A stretch of DNA of 64,000 nt from DASSUW01 sp963844205 (lineage in GTDB: Bacteria; Actinomycetota; Thermoleophilia; Solirubrobacterales; Solirubrobacteraceae): positions 1,922,001-1,986,000 of the forward strand of contig CAWJNK010000001.1 in the NCBI GenBank assembly GCA_963844205.1, read 5' to 3'. Each line of letters begins with the position of its first letter. Position 1 is the stretch's first letter. The position numbers and the translations under genes were made by a program. Under the pieces are notes generated by a model. The model searched no databases and was not told the origin of the DNA. It saw only the letters and a program-made list of their open reading frames with translations. Shown piece after piece: positions 24,009-33,606 of this stretch.

Positions 24009-27000
24009 AGGGTCCGCTCCTCGGGGTAGGAGCAGAGCGCGGCGCGGCCGGGGCAGTCGGCGCACAGCTCGCGGTGCGGGGTCGGGGTGACCTCGTAGCG
24101 GGCGTTGAGCACGCCGTCGGCGAGGGCGAGCAGGCGCTCGGTCAGGGCCGGCGCGTCGGCGGCGGTGTAGGCGTGGGTGACAGGCTCGGCGGGGCGCTCG
24201 AGGAAGCAGTAGGCGACCTCGGCGCGGGGCGCGCCGTCGCGCAATGCGGCGAGGGCGTAGACGATCCGCTGGGTGGCGTAATCGCGCTCGACGAGCTGGT
24301 CCGGGGTGACGTCCTCGAGGCGGTCGGACTTGTAGTCGACGATCAGGACGCCGCCGTCGGGCTCGGTGGCGACCGCGTCGAGGAAGCCGTTGACGAGCGG
24401 GCCGCCGCCTCCGGGGTCGACCGTGAACGCGAACGGCGCCTCGCGGCGCGTGCGGCGGGCGTCGGCGAGGCGGGCGCACAGCGGCGAGCGCGCGAACGCG
24501 GCGACGAGGCCGCGGACGTCCTCGACCTCACCGGGCGCGATCTCCACCCCCCACGCCTCCGCCACTGCCCGGACCGTGTCGGCGTCCGGCGTCTGCGGGC
24601 GCGCGAAGTCGAGGTCCTCGAGCAGGCGGTGCACGATCGAGCCGCGCACGCGCGCGTCGATGCCCGGAGCGACCTCGTCCGCGCCGGCGACGACCTCATC
24701 CGCCCCCCCGACGACCTCTTCGGGCGCCGCCACGACCTCGTCCCCGCCCGTCCCGATTTCGTCGGGCGGTGCCACGACCTCGTCCCCGCCCGTCCCGATT
24801 TCGTCGGGCGGTGCCACCCGGGGGAGGCCGAGCACCCGTTCGAGGTAGAAGCGGTAGCCGCAGCGGGCGTAGGCGCCGAGCGAGCTGTACGACAGTCGTT
24901 GCGGAGCGGGCCGGGGGCGTGCGGCCGGGGCGGGCACGACGGCGGGCGCGTCGGGCAGCGCCGTGCCGGGGGCGCCGACCCGCGTGCGCCCGGCCGGCCT
25001 CAGTGCGGCGCGGGGCAGCACCACGTCGAGCGTGGCGGGCGCGTTAAGGCGGCACAGCAACGCCGCGGCGCGCAGCGTCTCGGCGCCGGCCACCGCCGCG
25101 CCCGGCTCGCCCACCATCGCGCGCACGATCCAGTCGATCGGCGGGCCGCCAGGCCGGGGCTCCGGCAGCCGCTCGCAGTCCAGGCCGCCTGACAGGATCA
25201 GCCGCTCGCACGCGCGGGTCATCGCGACGTAGAACAGCCGCCGCTCCTCCTCGGCCTCGGCCGCCTGCTCGCGCTCGGCGAGCCGCTCCCAGTCGAGCGA
25301 GGGGATCGGCTCGCCACCGCCGATCGGCGACAGCTTGAGGCCGACCGCTCCGTCGCGGCCGAGCAGCAGCCGCCCGCGGGCACCGCCGGCGGCGCGCCCG
25401 ATGTCGGCGACGCAGACCACGGGGAACTCGAGCCCCTTGGCGCGGTGGATCGTCATCAGCCGCACCGCGTCGAGCCCCTCGGACTCGAGCGCGGCCTCGC
25501 CCTCGCGGGCCTCGATCAGGTCCTGCGTGGCGGCGAAGGCGATGAAGCCGCGCAGGTCGGAGCCCTCGGCGCGCTCGTACTCGCGCGCCAGCCGCATGAG
25601 CTTGCGCAGGTTCGCGAGCCGCCGCTCGCCGCCCGAGCGCGCGAGCACGGCAAGGTCGTAGCCGGTGGCCACGATCGCGCGCTCGAGCAGCACCTCGGCC
25701 GGAAGGCGCTCGGCGCGCGGGCGCTCGGCAGCGAAGAACCGCGCGAACGCAGCGATCCGCTCGCGCTCGGCCTCCGGGAGGGCGGCCGGCCACTCCGCCG
25801 CGTGAGCCTCTTGCAGCGCGGCCCATAGGCCCGGCGCCCCGCGGCTGTCGTGGCCGCGCGTGACCGGCTCGTCTGGCCCCGAAGCCGCGCGGCCCGCCTG
25901 CGCCAGCAGGATCAGAGCGTCGCTGCCCAGGCCGCAGAACGGTGAGGCGAGGACGGCGAGCAGCGCCTCCTCGTCGTGCGGGTTGGCGAGCGCGGCGAGG
26001 TACGCGATGCCGTCGCGGACCTGCTCCTGCGACCAGTAGCCACGACCGCCCACGACGTAGGTCGGCAGGCCCTGCTCCTCGAGCGCGTGCTCGAGCAGGC
26101 GCAGCGAGGCGGTCGCGCGCACGAGCACGACGATGTCGCCGGGGCGGCGGCCGGCGTCGATCTCGGCGCGCAGCCGGTGCGCGACGAGCCGCGCCTCGGC
26201 GCGCCGCCACGGCTGGGCGTCGAAGCCGGCCAGGCCGAGGTCCTCTTCCTCCCAGCCGCGCGTATCGGTGATCAGCAGCTCGACCGCCGGATCGCCGGCG
26301 ACGGGATCAGGGTCAAAGAGGCGGAGCGGAGCGTCGGGGTCCGGGGCGAGCGGCGCGGTGTCCTCGCGGCCGGCGACGAGCGGCGCGAACGCGTCGCCGA
26401 GCTCGGGCGCGAACGCGCCGTTGAGGACGTCGAGCAGCTCCTCGCGTGACCGGAAGTTGCGCGCCAGGCGACGGACACGGTCCGCCCCGAGGCGCTCCCG
26501 GCGCTCGCGGAAGATCGTCACGTCGGCGTGGCGGAAGCGGTAGATCGACTGGAACTCGTCGCCGACCGCGAACAGGTTGTCGCGCTCGAGCGACTCGAGG
26601 ACGTCGAGCTGCAGCCGGTTCGTGTCCTGGAACTCGTCGACCATGATCAGCTCGAACCGCTCGGCCCAGGCGCGGCGCGCCGCCGGGTCGGCGAGCAGGT
26701 CGCGGACGCGCAGCTCGAGATCCGAGAAGTCGATCGCCGCGCGCGCCGCCTTGGCAGCGTCGAACGCGGTGCCGAAGCGGTCGAGCAGGTCGTCGAGAAG
26801 GACAAGCGCCGCGCGGCCGTGGTGGTCGGCACACGCCGCCCGGTACGCCTCCCACGCCTCGCGGTACGCGGCGCACGCGTCCTCCTCGAGCGCCTTCGCC
26901 CCGCCCGTCAGCTTGGCGACGTCGAGCTCGCCCGGCCAGGGGACCGGCGCCGCCGAGCCCCGCGCATCGTCCGCCGCCGCGCCCCGCGCATCGTCCGCCG

Positions 27001-27751
27001 CCGCGCCCCGCGCATCGTCCCCCGCCGCGCCCCGCGCATCGTCCGCCGCCAGGAGCCGTTCGCAGGCGTCGAGCGCCTCGCGGGCCGCGGCGACCTTCTT
27101 GCCGTCGGCGGCGATCGCCAGGGCGGCGCCGGCCGCCGCTCGGGCGGCAGCGAGCGCCGCCCGGTCGGGCGGCGACGACGGGCGCGGGATCGGGATCCGC
27201 GGATGGGACTCGCCGCGGCTGCGCAATGTCTCGTGCGCGGCCAGCACGATGTCGCGCAGCGCGGGGCCGTAGGCGGCGGCGAGATCGAGCGCAGGGGCGC
27301 CGCGGGCGGTCGCCCAGGCGTCGAGCGCTGTCTCGTAGGCCTGCTCGGCCAGCCGGCGCGCGGCCGCCTCGTCGAGCACGGAGAAGCGCGGGTCCAGGCC
27401 AGCGGCGAGCGGGCGCGCCCGCAGCAGGCGCGCGCAGAACCCGTGGATGGTGCCGATCCACGCCGCCTCGGACTCGCGGGCGTGCTCGACCTCGCCGAGC
27501 GCCGTGAACCGGCGCCGGACGCGCTCGCGCAGCTCGCCGGCGGCCTTCTCCGTGAACGTCAGCGCCAGGATCGACCCCACCGCGACGCCGTCCTGCAGCA
27601 CGGCTTCCACGAAGCGCTCGACCATGACGGCGGTCTTGCCCGAGCCCGCGTTGGCGGCGAGCAGCGCCGAGCCGGCGCGGTCCTCGATCGCGGCGCGCTG
27701 CTCCGGCGTGAAGCGCACGCCATCCACGGGCTCTGCGGCGAGCGCGGTCAC
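23990..27751 (-). CDS. addA: AddA-like UvrD-family helicase with C-terminal RecB nuclease domain
   Basis: The 1253-residue protein has Walker A AANAGSGKTAVMVERF (Lys39), helicase motifs such as FTEKAAGELRERVRRR, IMVDEFQDTN and LMTIHRAKGLEFPVV. A C-terminal PD-(D/E)XK nuclease shows FLDAVATEPDGGVLIVDYKSDR and a QR segment. A Cys cluster at the end (CADCPGRAALC) could hold an Fe-S cluster. AddAB-type complexes resect double-strand breaks for recombination. Two short in-frame repeats interrupt it (24729 and 26957). Its start overlaps the addB-like stop by ATGA. Confidence 0.9.
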   Translation of the reverse strand: MTALAAEPVDGVRFTPEQRAAIEDRAGSALLAANAGSGKTAVMVERFVEAVLQDGVAVGSILALTFTEKAAGELRERVRRRFTALGEVEHARESEAAWIGTIHGFCARLLRARPLAAGLDPRFSVLDEAAARRLAEQAYETALDAWATARGAPALDLAAAYGPALRDIVLAAHETLRSRGESHPRIPIPRPSSPPDRAALAAARAAAGAALAIAADGKKVAAAREALDACERLLAADDARGAAGDDARGAAADDARGAAADDARGSAAPVPWPGELDVAKLTGGAKALEEDACAAYREAWEAYRAACADHHGRAALVLLDDLLDRFGTAFDAAKAARAAIDFSDLELRVRDLLADPAARRAWAERFELIMVDEFQDTNRLQLDVLESLERDNLFAVGDEFQSIYRFRHADVTIFRERRERLGADRVRRLARNFRSREELLDVLNGAFAPELGDAFAPLVAGREDTAPLAPDPDAPLRLFDPDPVAGDPAVELLITDTRGWEEEDLGLAGFDAQPWRRAEARLVAHRLRAEIDAGRRPGDIVVLVRATASLRLLEHALEEQGLPTYVVGGRGYWSQEQVRDGIAYLAALANPHDEEALLAVLASPFCGLGSDALILLAQAGRAASGPDEPVTRGHDSRGAPGLWAALQEAHAAEWPAALPEAERERIAAFARFFAAERPRAERLPAEVLLERAIVATGYDLAVLARSGGERRLANLRKLMRLAREYERAEGSDLRGFIAFAATQDLIEAREGEAALESEGLDAVRLMTIHRAKGLEFPVVCVADIGRAAGGARGRLLLGRDGAVGLKLSPIGGGEPIPSLDWERLAEREQAAEAEEERRLFYVAMTRACERLILSGGLDCERLPEPRPGGPPIDWIVRAMVGEPGAAVAGAETLRAAALLCRLNAPATLDVVLPRAALRPAGRTRVGAPGTALPDAPAVVPAPAARPRPAPQRLSYSSLGAYARCGYRFYLERVLGLPRVAPPDEIGTGGDEVVAPPDEIGTGGDEVVAAPEEVVGGADEVVAGADEVAPGIDARVRGSIVHRLLEDLDFARPQTPDADTVRAVAEAWGVEIAPGEVEDVRGLVAAFARSPLCARLADARRTRREAPFAFTVDPGGGGPLVNGFLDAVATEPDGGVLIVDYKSDRLEDVTPDQLVERDYATQRIVYALAALRDGAPRAEVAYCFLERPAEPVTHAYTAADAPALTERLLALADGVLNARYEVTPTPHRELCADCPGRAALCSYPEERTLQTASS
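24729..24812. repeat. 42-bp in-frame tandem repeat within addA
   Basis: Two identical 42-bp units, 24729-24770 and 24771-24812, encode PPDEIGTGGDEVVA. Degenerate versions (EEVVGGADEVVAGADEVA) continue toward the C-terminus. They lie between the helicase part and the RecB nuclease domain, so they extend an acidic linker. The perfect identity indicates a recent duplication. Confidence 0.9.
26957..27052. repeat. 24-bp in-frame tandem repeat within addA
   Basis: Four 24-bp units, beginning at 26957, 26981, 27005 and 27029, share GCCCCGCGCATCGTCC and encode DDARGAAA-type octapeptides. They fall in helicase subdomain 1B, where addA proteins tolerate insertions. Only a few substitutions separate the units. 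Confidence 0.9.
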
Positions 27752-30636
27752 GCCGCCGGCTCCTCGTCCGTCGCGCCCTCCGCGGCGCGGCAGATCCCGG
27801 GATAGGCGCAGCCGCCGTTGGGCGTGCAGGCGTCGGGGCAGGCGCGGATCCGGCCGGCCTGCAGGTCTGCCGCCGCGCGGCCCGCGATCGCGCGCGCTGT
27901 GTCGAGCGCGGCGTCGAACGTCTCCCCGTCCACCACGTCGCCGTTCACGTAGCGGCCGGGGACGTCATCGCGCACCAGCCCGCGCGGGCGGACGTCGCGA
28001 GCGCCGACCGGCTGGTAGAGCGCGCCGACGGTCTCCAGCCCCAGGAGGTCGCGAACCGCAACCGCGTAGAGCGCGACCTGGAGCTTGCTGTCGCGCTCCC
28101 AGCGGGCGCCGGCGCTCACCCGCCGCCCCTTGTAGTCGCGCACCAGGGCACGACCGCCGGCGTCGACGTCGATCCGATCCACGCGCCCGGTCACCCCGAG
28201 GCTCGTGCCGGGGAGCGGGAGCGGCCCCTGCTCGTCGCCCTCGCGGCCGAAGCTCCACTCCAGATGGCGCGGCTCGAGGCCGGCGCCGCACTCGGCCTCG
28301 TGGGTGAGCAGCCGCCGGAGGTCCACCTCGAGCTCGCGCAGCATGGCCCGGGCGCGGGTGCCGGCCGCCTGGGCGCGCCGCTCGGCCATCGCCGCGCCGA
28401 GCTCCTCGAGCGCGACCGGCAGCGACGCCGCGGTGAGCCGGCCGGAGCCCTCCCGGTCGCCGAGCCGGCGGAGCGTCTGCTCGAGCACGGCGTGGGCGAT
28501 CGAGCCGCGCCGCATCGGCTCGGGGTCCGGCTCCGCGGGCTGCGGGCGGAGCACGCTCTCGACCAGCCAGCGGACGCCGCAGCCGGCGAACGTCTCAAGC
28601 CCTCGGGCCGCCTCGTTCTCGCGGGCGGCGAGGACGGAGAGGGCTGCCGCCGTCTGCGGGGGAGCCAGCGGCGGCGGTTCCGGGTGGGCCTCGGCGGCGG
28701 CACGGGCGCGGCGGAGCTCGTGCGGGGTCGGCGCGGCCCCCGGCGGCCAGGTGACCTCGGCCAGCAGGCGGCGCCCCCGCCGCTCCCACAGCTCGCCGGT
28801 GAACAGCGCCCGGACGTCGTCCACGAACGCCGACGGCAGCGCCGGGTTGCCCTCCTCGTCCGACGAGCGGAACGACAGGAAGAGGACCTCCTCGGGGCGC
28901 GAGACCGCGGCGTAGAGGAGGTAGCGCTCGCGGGCGAGGACGTCCTCGTGACGAGGCAGCACGAGCCCGGTGGCGCGGGCCAGGCTCGCGCGCGCTGCGT
29001 CGTCGAGGAACGGCTCGGGCACCGGGTGCCGCGGAAAGGTGCCCTCCTGCAGACCGCAGACGAAGGCGGCGCGGAAGCGGCGGGCCCGGATCGCGAGCGG
29101 ATCGGCGACGAGCACGGAGCCCGGCACGCCCGGCTCCCGCACCGGCACCTCGGCGAGGGCCGTGAGGATGTCGGCGGGCGAGCCGACGAGCGCCGGGTCG
29201 CTCTCGGCGAGCCCGCGCAGCTGGTCGGCGGCCGACCGCAGCGCGGCGGCGGCGCGGGCGTCCGCCGCCTCGTCGGGGCCGAGGACGGCCGCGGCGCGAC
29301 GATGCGGAGCCGTCCAGATCGCGTCCGCCTCGGCCACGATCGCGTCGAGGAAGTCGGGCCCGGCCGCCCCCGCGAGCTGTTCGAGCGCCGGCGCGCCGGC
29401 GCCGAGCGCTCGGCGCGCCTCCGCCGCCGTCTTGAGCTCGGCTCGCCGGACCTGGGCGTCGAGGCGGTCGGCGACGGTCGGATCGGCGAGCCGGCCGGGG
29501 GTGCGCAGCCAGGTCAGGACGTCCGCCGCCGTGCCGCCGGGCAGCGCCGCCCGGGCGGCGGCGAGCACTCCCGCGCCGAGCCTCGTGCGGGCCAGGGGGA
29601 TCGAGCGCTCGAGGCCGACCGGGACGCCGTAGCTCTCGAGCACCTGCGCGAGCACCTCGGCCTCGCCCGCGCCGCCCCGGACCAGCACGGCGATGTCGTC
29701 GGGCAGCACGCCGGCGCCCATCAGCTCGAGCACCTCGGCGGCGACGAGCTCGGCCTCCGCGCGCTCGCCGCCCGCCTCCAGCAGGCGGACGGCGCCGTTG
29801 GGCGCGATCCGGTCGGCTTCCGGCTCGAACAGCCGGCGCTCGAGGTGATGGAGCGCGGCGCGGGCGGCGGGCGCGTAGTGCTCCGAGCGGTCCTCGAGCA
29901 GCTCGAGGCGCTCGGCCAGCGGCTTGAGCAGCTCGACCGTCGCCGCCCGGCTCGCGAACGCCTCCCGCCCGGGCTCGTAGGCGAGCGCGACGCACACGTC
30001 GGCGTGCCGCGCCAGCGTCTCGACCGCGTCGCGCTGCAGCGGCGTCAGGTCGTCGAACCCGTAGAGGAACACCGGTCTCGCGCCCCACGCGGCGGGCCGC
30101 TGGCGCAGCGCGTCGAGCGCCGCCTTCGCCAGCCCCTCGCGATCGACGACGCCGAGCCGCTCCAGCCGCCGGTGGTAGGCCGAGTAGAGGGCGGCGAGCT
30201 CGGAGGCGTGGGCAGGCGCGTCAGGCCAGTCGCGGATGGCCTGCGCGAACCGCGCGGGCCCGACCAGCGACCGGCCGAGCTCCGCGAACAGCGACCCGGC
30301 GGCCGTCGCGAAGCCGGGCGCGGCGGCCGACCGCGCCAGCGCGTCCAGCCGCGTGTCCGCGACCGCGGCCCGCACCACCCGCTCGTGCGCCACCGAGCCG
30401 AGCACGCGGGGACGCACCCCGGTCGCCTCGGCGAGCACGCGCACCAGCCGGGAGAACGTCGCGACCTCGGCCCCGAGCACGATCCCCTCGGCGGCCAGCT
30501 CGCGCTGGTAGTGCTCGGCGTCGGCCGGAGTCGGGACCACCAGCACCGGCTCCCGCGGCAGCGCCGCGCGGAAGCGGTCGAGGACGGCGCCGGCCTTGGC
30601 CGCGTTGGCAGGTCCGGTGATCAGCGTGAGTGGCAT
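27748..30636 (-). CDS. addB: AddB-like helicase/nuclease subunit
   Basis: The 962-residue partner of the AddA-like protein begins LTLITGPANAAKAGAVLDRF, where the Walker A site lacks the GKT, so it is probably not an active ATPase. The C-terminal PD-(D/E)XK region shows GRVDRIDVDAGGRALVRDYKG and LQVALYAVAVRDLLG. Cysteines (FAGCGVRWLVE, then CPDACTPNGGCAYPGIC) fit the AddB iron-sulfur cluster. It acts with AddA at broken DNA ends. The gene is first in the leftward pair and overlaps addA by four bases. Confidence 0.87.
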   Translation of the reverse strand: MPLTLITGPANAAKAGAVLDRFRAALPREPVLVVPTPADAEHYQRELAAEGIVLGAEVATFSRLVRVLAEATGVRPRVLGSVAHERVVRAAVADTRLDALARSAAAPGFATAAGSLFAELGRSLVGPARFAQAIRDWPDAPAHASELAALYSAYHRRLERLGVVDREGLAKAALDALRQRPAAWGARPVFLYGFDDLTPLQRDAVETLARHADVCVALAYEPGREAFASRAATVELLKPLAERLELLEDRSEHYAPAARAALHHLERRLFEPEADRIAPNGAVRLLEAGGERAEAELVAAEVLELMGAGVLPDDIAVLVRGGAGEAEVLAQVLESYGVPVGLERSIPLARTRLGAGVLAAARAALPGGTAADVLTWLRTPGRLADPTVADRLDAQVRRAELKTAAEARRALGAGAPALEQLAGAAGPDFLDAIVAEADAIWTAPHRRAAAVLGPDEAADARAAAALRSAADQLRGLAESDPALVGSPADILTALAEVPVREPGVPGSVLVADPLAIRARRFRAAFVCGLQEGTFPRHPVPEPFLDDAARASLARATGLVLPRHEDVLARERYLLYAAVSRPEEVLFLSFRSSDEEGNPALPSAFVDDVRALFTGELWERRGRRLLAEVTWPPGAAPTPHELRRARAAAEAHPEPPPLAPPQTAAALSVLAARENEAARGLETFAGCGVRWLVESVLRPQPAEPDPEPMRRGSIAHAVLEQTLRRLGDREGSGRLTAASLPVALEELGAAMAERRAQAAGTRARAMLRELEVDLRRLLTHEAECGAGLEPRHLEWSFGREGDEQGPLPLPGTSLGVTGRVDRIDVDAGGRALVRDYKGRRVSAGARWERDSKLQVALYAVAVRDLLGLETVGALYQPVGARDVRPRGLVRDDVPGRYVNGDVVDGETFDAALDTARAIAGRAAADLQAGRIRACPDACTPNGGCAYPGICRAAEGATDEEPAA

Positions 30637-30719
30637 GGCGGCCCTACAGGGTCGCGCGCGGACCAGACGCGTTGGCGCGGCTCGCCGCTCGCACCGGAGA
30701 TTCGCCCGGAACTGGACGG

Positions 30720-31112
30720 ATGTACGGGAGCCGTTTGTGGCTCAAGTTGCGAGGCTGGATGCCGTTACCTCGGATACGGGAACAGCTACGGGAGCTCCGA
30801 GAGATGCCGCATCTTCATCTGCCGATGGACCACACGGACGCCGACCTCGTCCTGGCCGCGAACCTGGCCGAGGTCGTGGGTAGCGAGGACCTCTACGTGG
30901 CGTGGAGTCACGAGTCCGGTGCAGGCGCGGTTCCCGAGGTCGAGGCGGTGCTCGTCGAGTCGTACCAGCAGAGCGCGATCGCCGAGATCGTCGCGCTCGT
31001 CTCCGCGGGCTTCGTCGCATTCTGGCGCGCCCTGGTCGGCCGCCCCGCCACCCCCGCGGTCGCCCACGTCGCGCCCGCCGGCCCGGCGCGTCAGGGCGAG
31101 CCGTCGGTCTGA
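30720..31112 (+). CDS. Hypothetical protein
   Basis: This 130-residue frame from ATG 30720 is divergent from addB. It contains a charged helix (LPRIREQLRELREM), then DHTDADLVLAANLAEVVGSEDLYVAWSHE and a hydrophobic helix (IAEIVALVSAGFVAFWRALV) near the C-terminus. No family is recognised. Codon positions look coding, but start choice is uncertain: ATG 30759 and GTG codons are alternatives. It ends 46 bases before the repeat element at 31159. Confidence 0.5.
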   Translation: MYGSRLWLKLRGWMPLPRIREQLRELREMPHLHLPMDHTDADLVLAANLAEVVGSEDLYVAWSHESGAGAVPEVEAVLVESYQQSAIAEIVALVSAGFVAFWRALVGRPATPAVAHVAPAGPARQGEPSV

Positions 31113-31158
31113 GCGCGGACCGGTTCGCGGTTTCCGCGGTCCGCTTCCGGACAGCGTC

Positions 31159-31353
31159 GCGAACGTCAACTGCGGCTGGGTAGGGAAGCGGTGGATCGTC
31201 CGCCCGGCCTGCCGAGTGTCGAGTTAGTGGGCCTGAGGCGTATTAACTGAGCACTCGACCATCGAGTGTCCACTTTTCGCCCGTAAAGGGAAACAACTGG
31301 ACACTCGACCCGCGCGGGCCTCGATCCCGCCTCCCTACATGCCCGAAGTTCGT
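31159..31353. repeat. Long palindromic intergenic element, copy D
   Basis: It opens with GCGAACGTCAACTGCGGC followed by TGGGTAGGG and ends with a decayed inverted copy (CCCTACATGCCC, GTTCGT). Between them four motif copies alternate in orientation: CGAGTGTCGAGTTAGT (31213), its inverse TAACTGAGCACTCGACC (31244), CGAGTGTCCACTTTT (31263) and the inverse AACTGGACACTCGACC (31295). It fills the gap between the hypothetical gene and the convergent topB stop, 12 bases away. Confidence 0.8.
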
Positions 31354-31365
31354 CCCGCCGGGCGC

Positions 31366-33588
31366 TCAGGCGGCCTGGGCGGCCGCGTCCTCGCCCGCCG
31401 GCTGCTCCTCGCCCTCGGGCGGCTTCGCCCCCTCGCGGGCCCACGGCTCGTCGAACTCCACCCGCCACTTGCCGTCCTCGGCCTGCATCAGCGCGAGCTT
31501 GGCCCGGAACGAGCGGCCTGAGCGGCCCTTGAAGCCCGTCACCGGCTTCTCGGTCCGCCCCGTCGCGATCAGCTCGCGCGCCACGGCCACCGGCAGCGTC
31601 TTGCCGGCCTTGGACTTCCAGATCACGAACCCGCAGCCGGGATCCTCGCGCGACCAGCACGAGAAGCCCTTGCGGTTCTCCACGATGTCGCGCCCGCAGA
31701 CCGGGCACGGCCCGAGGTTGGCCCGCGGGACGCGGACCTCCTTGAGCTTCTCGTCGAGAACTCCGACGGTCTCGCGCGCGAACGCGGCGATGTCGTGCAT
31801 GAACCGCTGGCGCGACTCCTCGCCCTCCTCGATCCGCCCCAGCCGGTGCTCCCAGTCGCCGGTCATCGACGGCGAGGTCAGCGCGTGCTCGCCGAGGAAC
31901 TTGATGACGTTGGTGCCCTTCTCGGTCGCGACCAGGGAGCGCCCCTCGCGCTCGACGTAGCCGACGTCGATCAGCCGCTCGATGATCGCCGCCCGCGTCG
32001 CCGGCGTGCCGATCCCGGAGTCCTTCATGGCCTCGCGCAGCTCATCGTCGTCCACGAGCTTGCCCGCGGTCTCCATCGCCGCCAGCAGCGACGCGTCGGA
32101 GTACCGCCGCGGCGGCTTGGTCTCCTTCTCCAGCGACTCGACCTCGAGCGTCCGGACGTCCTCCCCCTGCGACACCTTCGGGAGCTGCTGGTCGCCGCCG
32201 CCGTCGTCGTCCTCGGCCGAGGTCCCGTCGGACAGCCCCTCGCCGTACACGGCGCGCCAGCCCGGCACGACCAAGACGCGCCCGCGCGTGCGGAACACGT
32301 GCGACGCGACCGTGGTCTCCAGCCGCGTGTTCTCGAACACCGCGTCGGGGTGGAAGACGGCCAAGAACCGGCGGACGACCATGTCGTAGATGCGCCGGTC
32401 GTCGTCGCTCATCCGGTCGACCGGGTGCGAGGAGTTGGTCGGGATGATCGCGTGGTGGTCGGTGACCTTCGCGTCGTTGACCACGCGGCCGAGCGGCAGC
32501 ACGTCGAGCCCGGTCACGTACTCCGCCGCGCGCGCGTACTCGCGCTGGCGGCCCACGAGCTCCGCGGTCGGCTTGAGCTCGCCCACCATGTCGCCGGGCA
32601 GGAAGCGGGAGTTGGTGCGCGGGTACGTCAGCGCCTTGTGCTCCTCGTACAGCCGCTGCGCCGCTGCCAGCGTGCGGCGCGCGGAGAAGCCGTAGCGAGT
32701 GTTGGCGTCGCGCTGCAGGGACGTCAGGTCGTAGAGGAGCGGCGCCTGCTCCTTCTTGGTCGACGTCTCGAGCTTCGTGATCTCGCCCGGCTGGTCGCGG
32801 ACCGCCGCGACGATCGCCGCCGCCTCGTCGGCCGTCTTGAGCCGCGGCTGCGCCCCCGCGTGGTAGCGGCCGTGGTACTGCCGTCCCCGCTCGCCCTCCG
32901 ACGGCTCGAACGCCGCGTCGACGAGCCAGTACGGCTCCGGTACGAACGCGCGGATCTCCTCCTCGCGGCGCGCGAGGATGGCCAGCGTCGGGGTCTGGAC
33001 CCGCCCCAGCGACACGGCGCCGTCGAATGACGACCGCAGCCGGATCGTCGCGGCGCGCGTGGAGTTCATCCCGACGATCCAGTCCGCCTCAGACCGCGAC
33101 CGCGCCGCCTCCTCGAGCCGCGCGAACTCCGACGCCGGGCGCAGCCCGTCGAAGCCCTGCTTGATCGCGGCAGAGGTCATCGACGACAGCCACAGCCGCT
33201 CGACGGGCTTCTTCGCGTTCGCCTTCTCGTAGGTCCAGGCGAAGATCAGCTCGCCTTCGCGGCCGGCGTCGCACGCATTGATGACCTCGTCGACGTCGTC
33301 GCGCCGCAGCAGCTTGGAGATCACGCCGAACTGCTTCTTCGAGCGCTCGTCGCGGACCACGAGCCGGAACTCGTCCGGCACGATGGGCAGGTCCGCCATC
33401 CGCCATTTCTTGAACTTTGGGTCGTACTCGTCCGGCTCGGCGAGCTGCACGAGGTGGCCGACCGCCCACGTCACGACGTGCGCGTCGGACTCCAGATACC
33501 CCTCGTGCTTCTGGAAGGCACCCGGGAGCGCCCGCGTCAGATCGCGGCCGACGGACGGCTTCTCGGCGATGACCAGCGTCTTGCCCAT
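31366..33588 (-). CDS. topB: DNA topoisomerase III (type IA)
   Basis: The 740-residue enzyme has the Toprim acidic residues INACDAGREGE (Asp107, Glu111, Glu113), GRVQTPTLAILARRE and the catalytic Tyr322 in ALTYPRTNSRFLP. A single zinc ribbon (CPVCGRDIVENRKGFSC, then PGCGF) and a short C-terminal extension follow. The N-terminus KTLVIAEKPSVGRDLTRAL is typical of TopB rather than TopA. It decatenates DNA and resolves recombination intermediates. The marP-like gene ends upstream of it in the same orientation, 18 bases from its start. Confidence 0.93.
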   Translation of the reverse strand: MGKTLVIAEKPSVGRDLTRALPGAFQKHEGYLESDAHVVTWAVGHLVQLAEPDEYDPKFKKWRMADLPIVPDEFRLVVRDERSKKQFGVISKLLRRDDVDEVINACDAGREGELIFAWTYEKANAKKPVERLWLSSMTSAAIKQGFDGLRPASEFARLEEAARSRSEADWIVGMNSTRAATIRLRSSFDGAVSLGRVQTPTLAILARREEEIRAFVPEPYWLVDAAFEPSEGERGRQYHGRYHAGAQPRLKTADEAAAIVAAVRDQPGEITKLETSTKKEQAPLLYDLTSLQRDANTRYGFSARRTLAAAQRLYEEHKALTYPRTNSRFLPGDMVGELKPTAELVGRQREYARAAEYVTGLDVLPLGRVVNDAKVTDHHAIIPTNSSHPVDRMSDDDRRIYDMVVRRFLAVFHPDAVFENTRLETTVASHVFRTRGRVLVVPGWRAVYGEGLSDGTSAEDDDGGGDQQLPKVSQGEDVRTLEVESLEKETKPPRRYSDASLLAAMETAGKLVDDDELREAMKDSGIGTPATRAAIIERLIDVGYVEREGRSLVATEKGTNVIKFLGEHALTSPSMTGDWEHRLGRIEEGEESRQRFMHDIAAFARETVGVLDEKLKEVRVPRANLGPCPVCGRDIVENRKGFSCWSREDPGCGFVIWKSKAGKTLPVAVARELIATGRTEKPVTGFKGRSGRSFRAKLALMQAEDGKWRVEFDEPWAREGAKPPEGEEQPAGEDAAAQAA

Positions 33589-33606
33589 GGGTCCGCGCAG
33601 GGTAGC

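Noticed and set aside
31159..31353. Copy D read as an intrinsic terminator only
   Set aside because: Its length, conserved outer arm and four alternating motifs match the other elements, so a simple terminator does not explain it.
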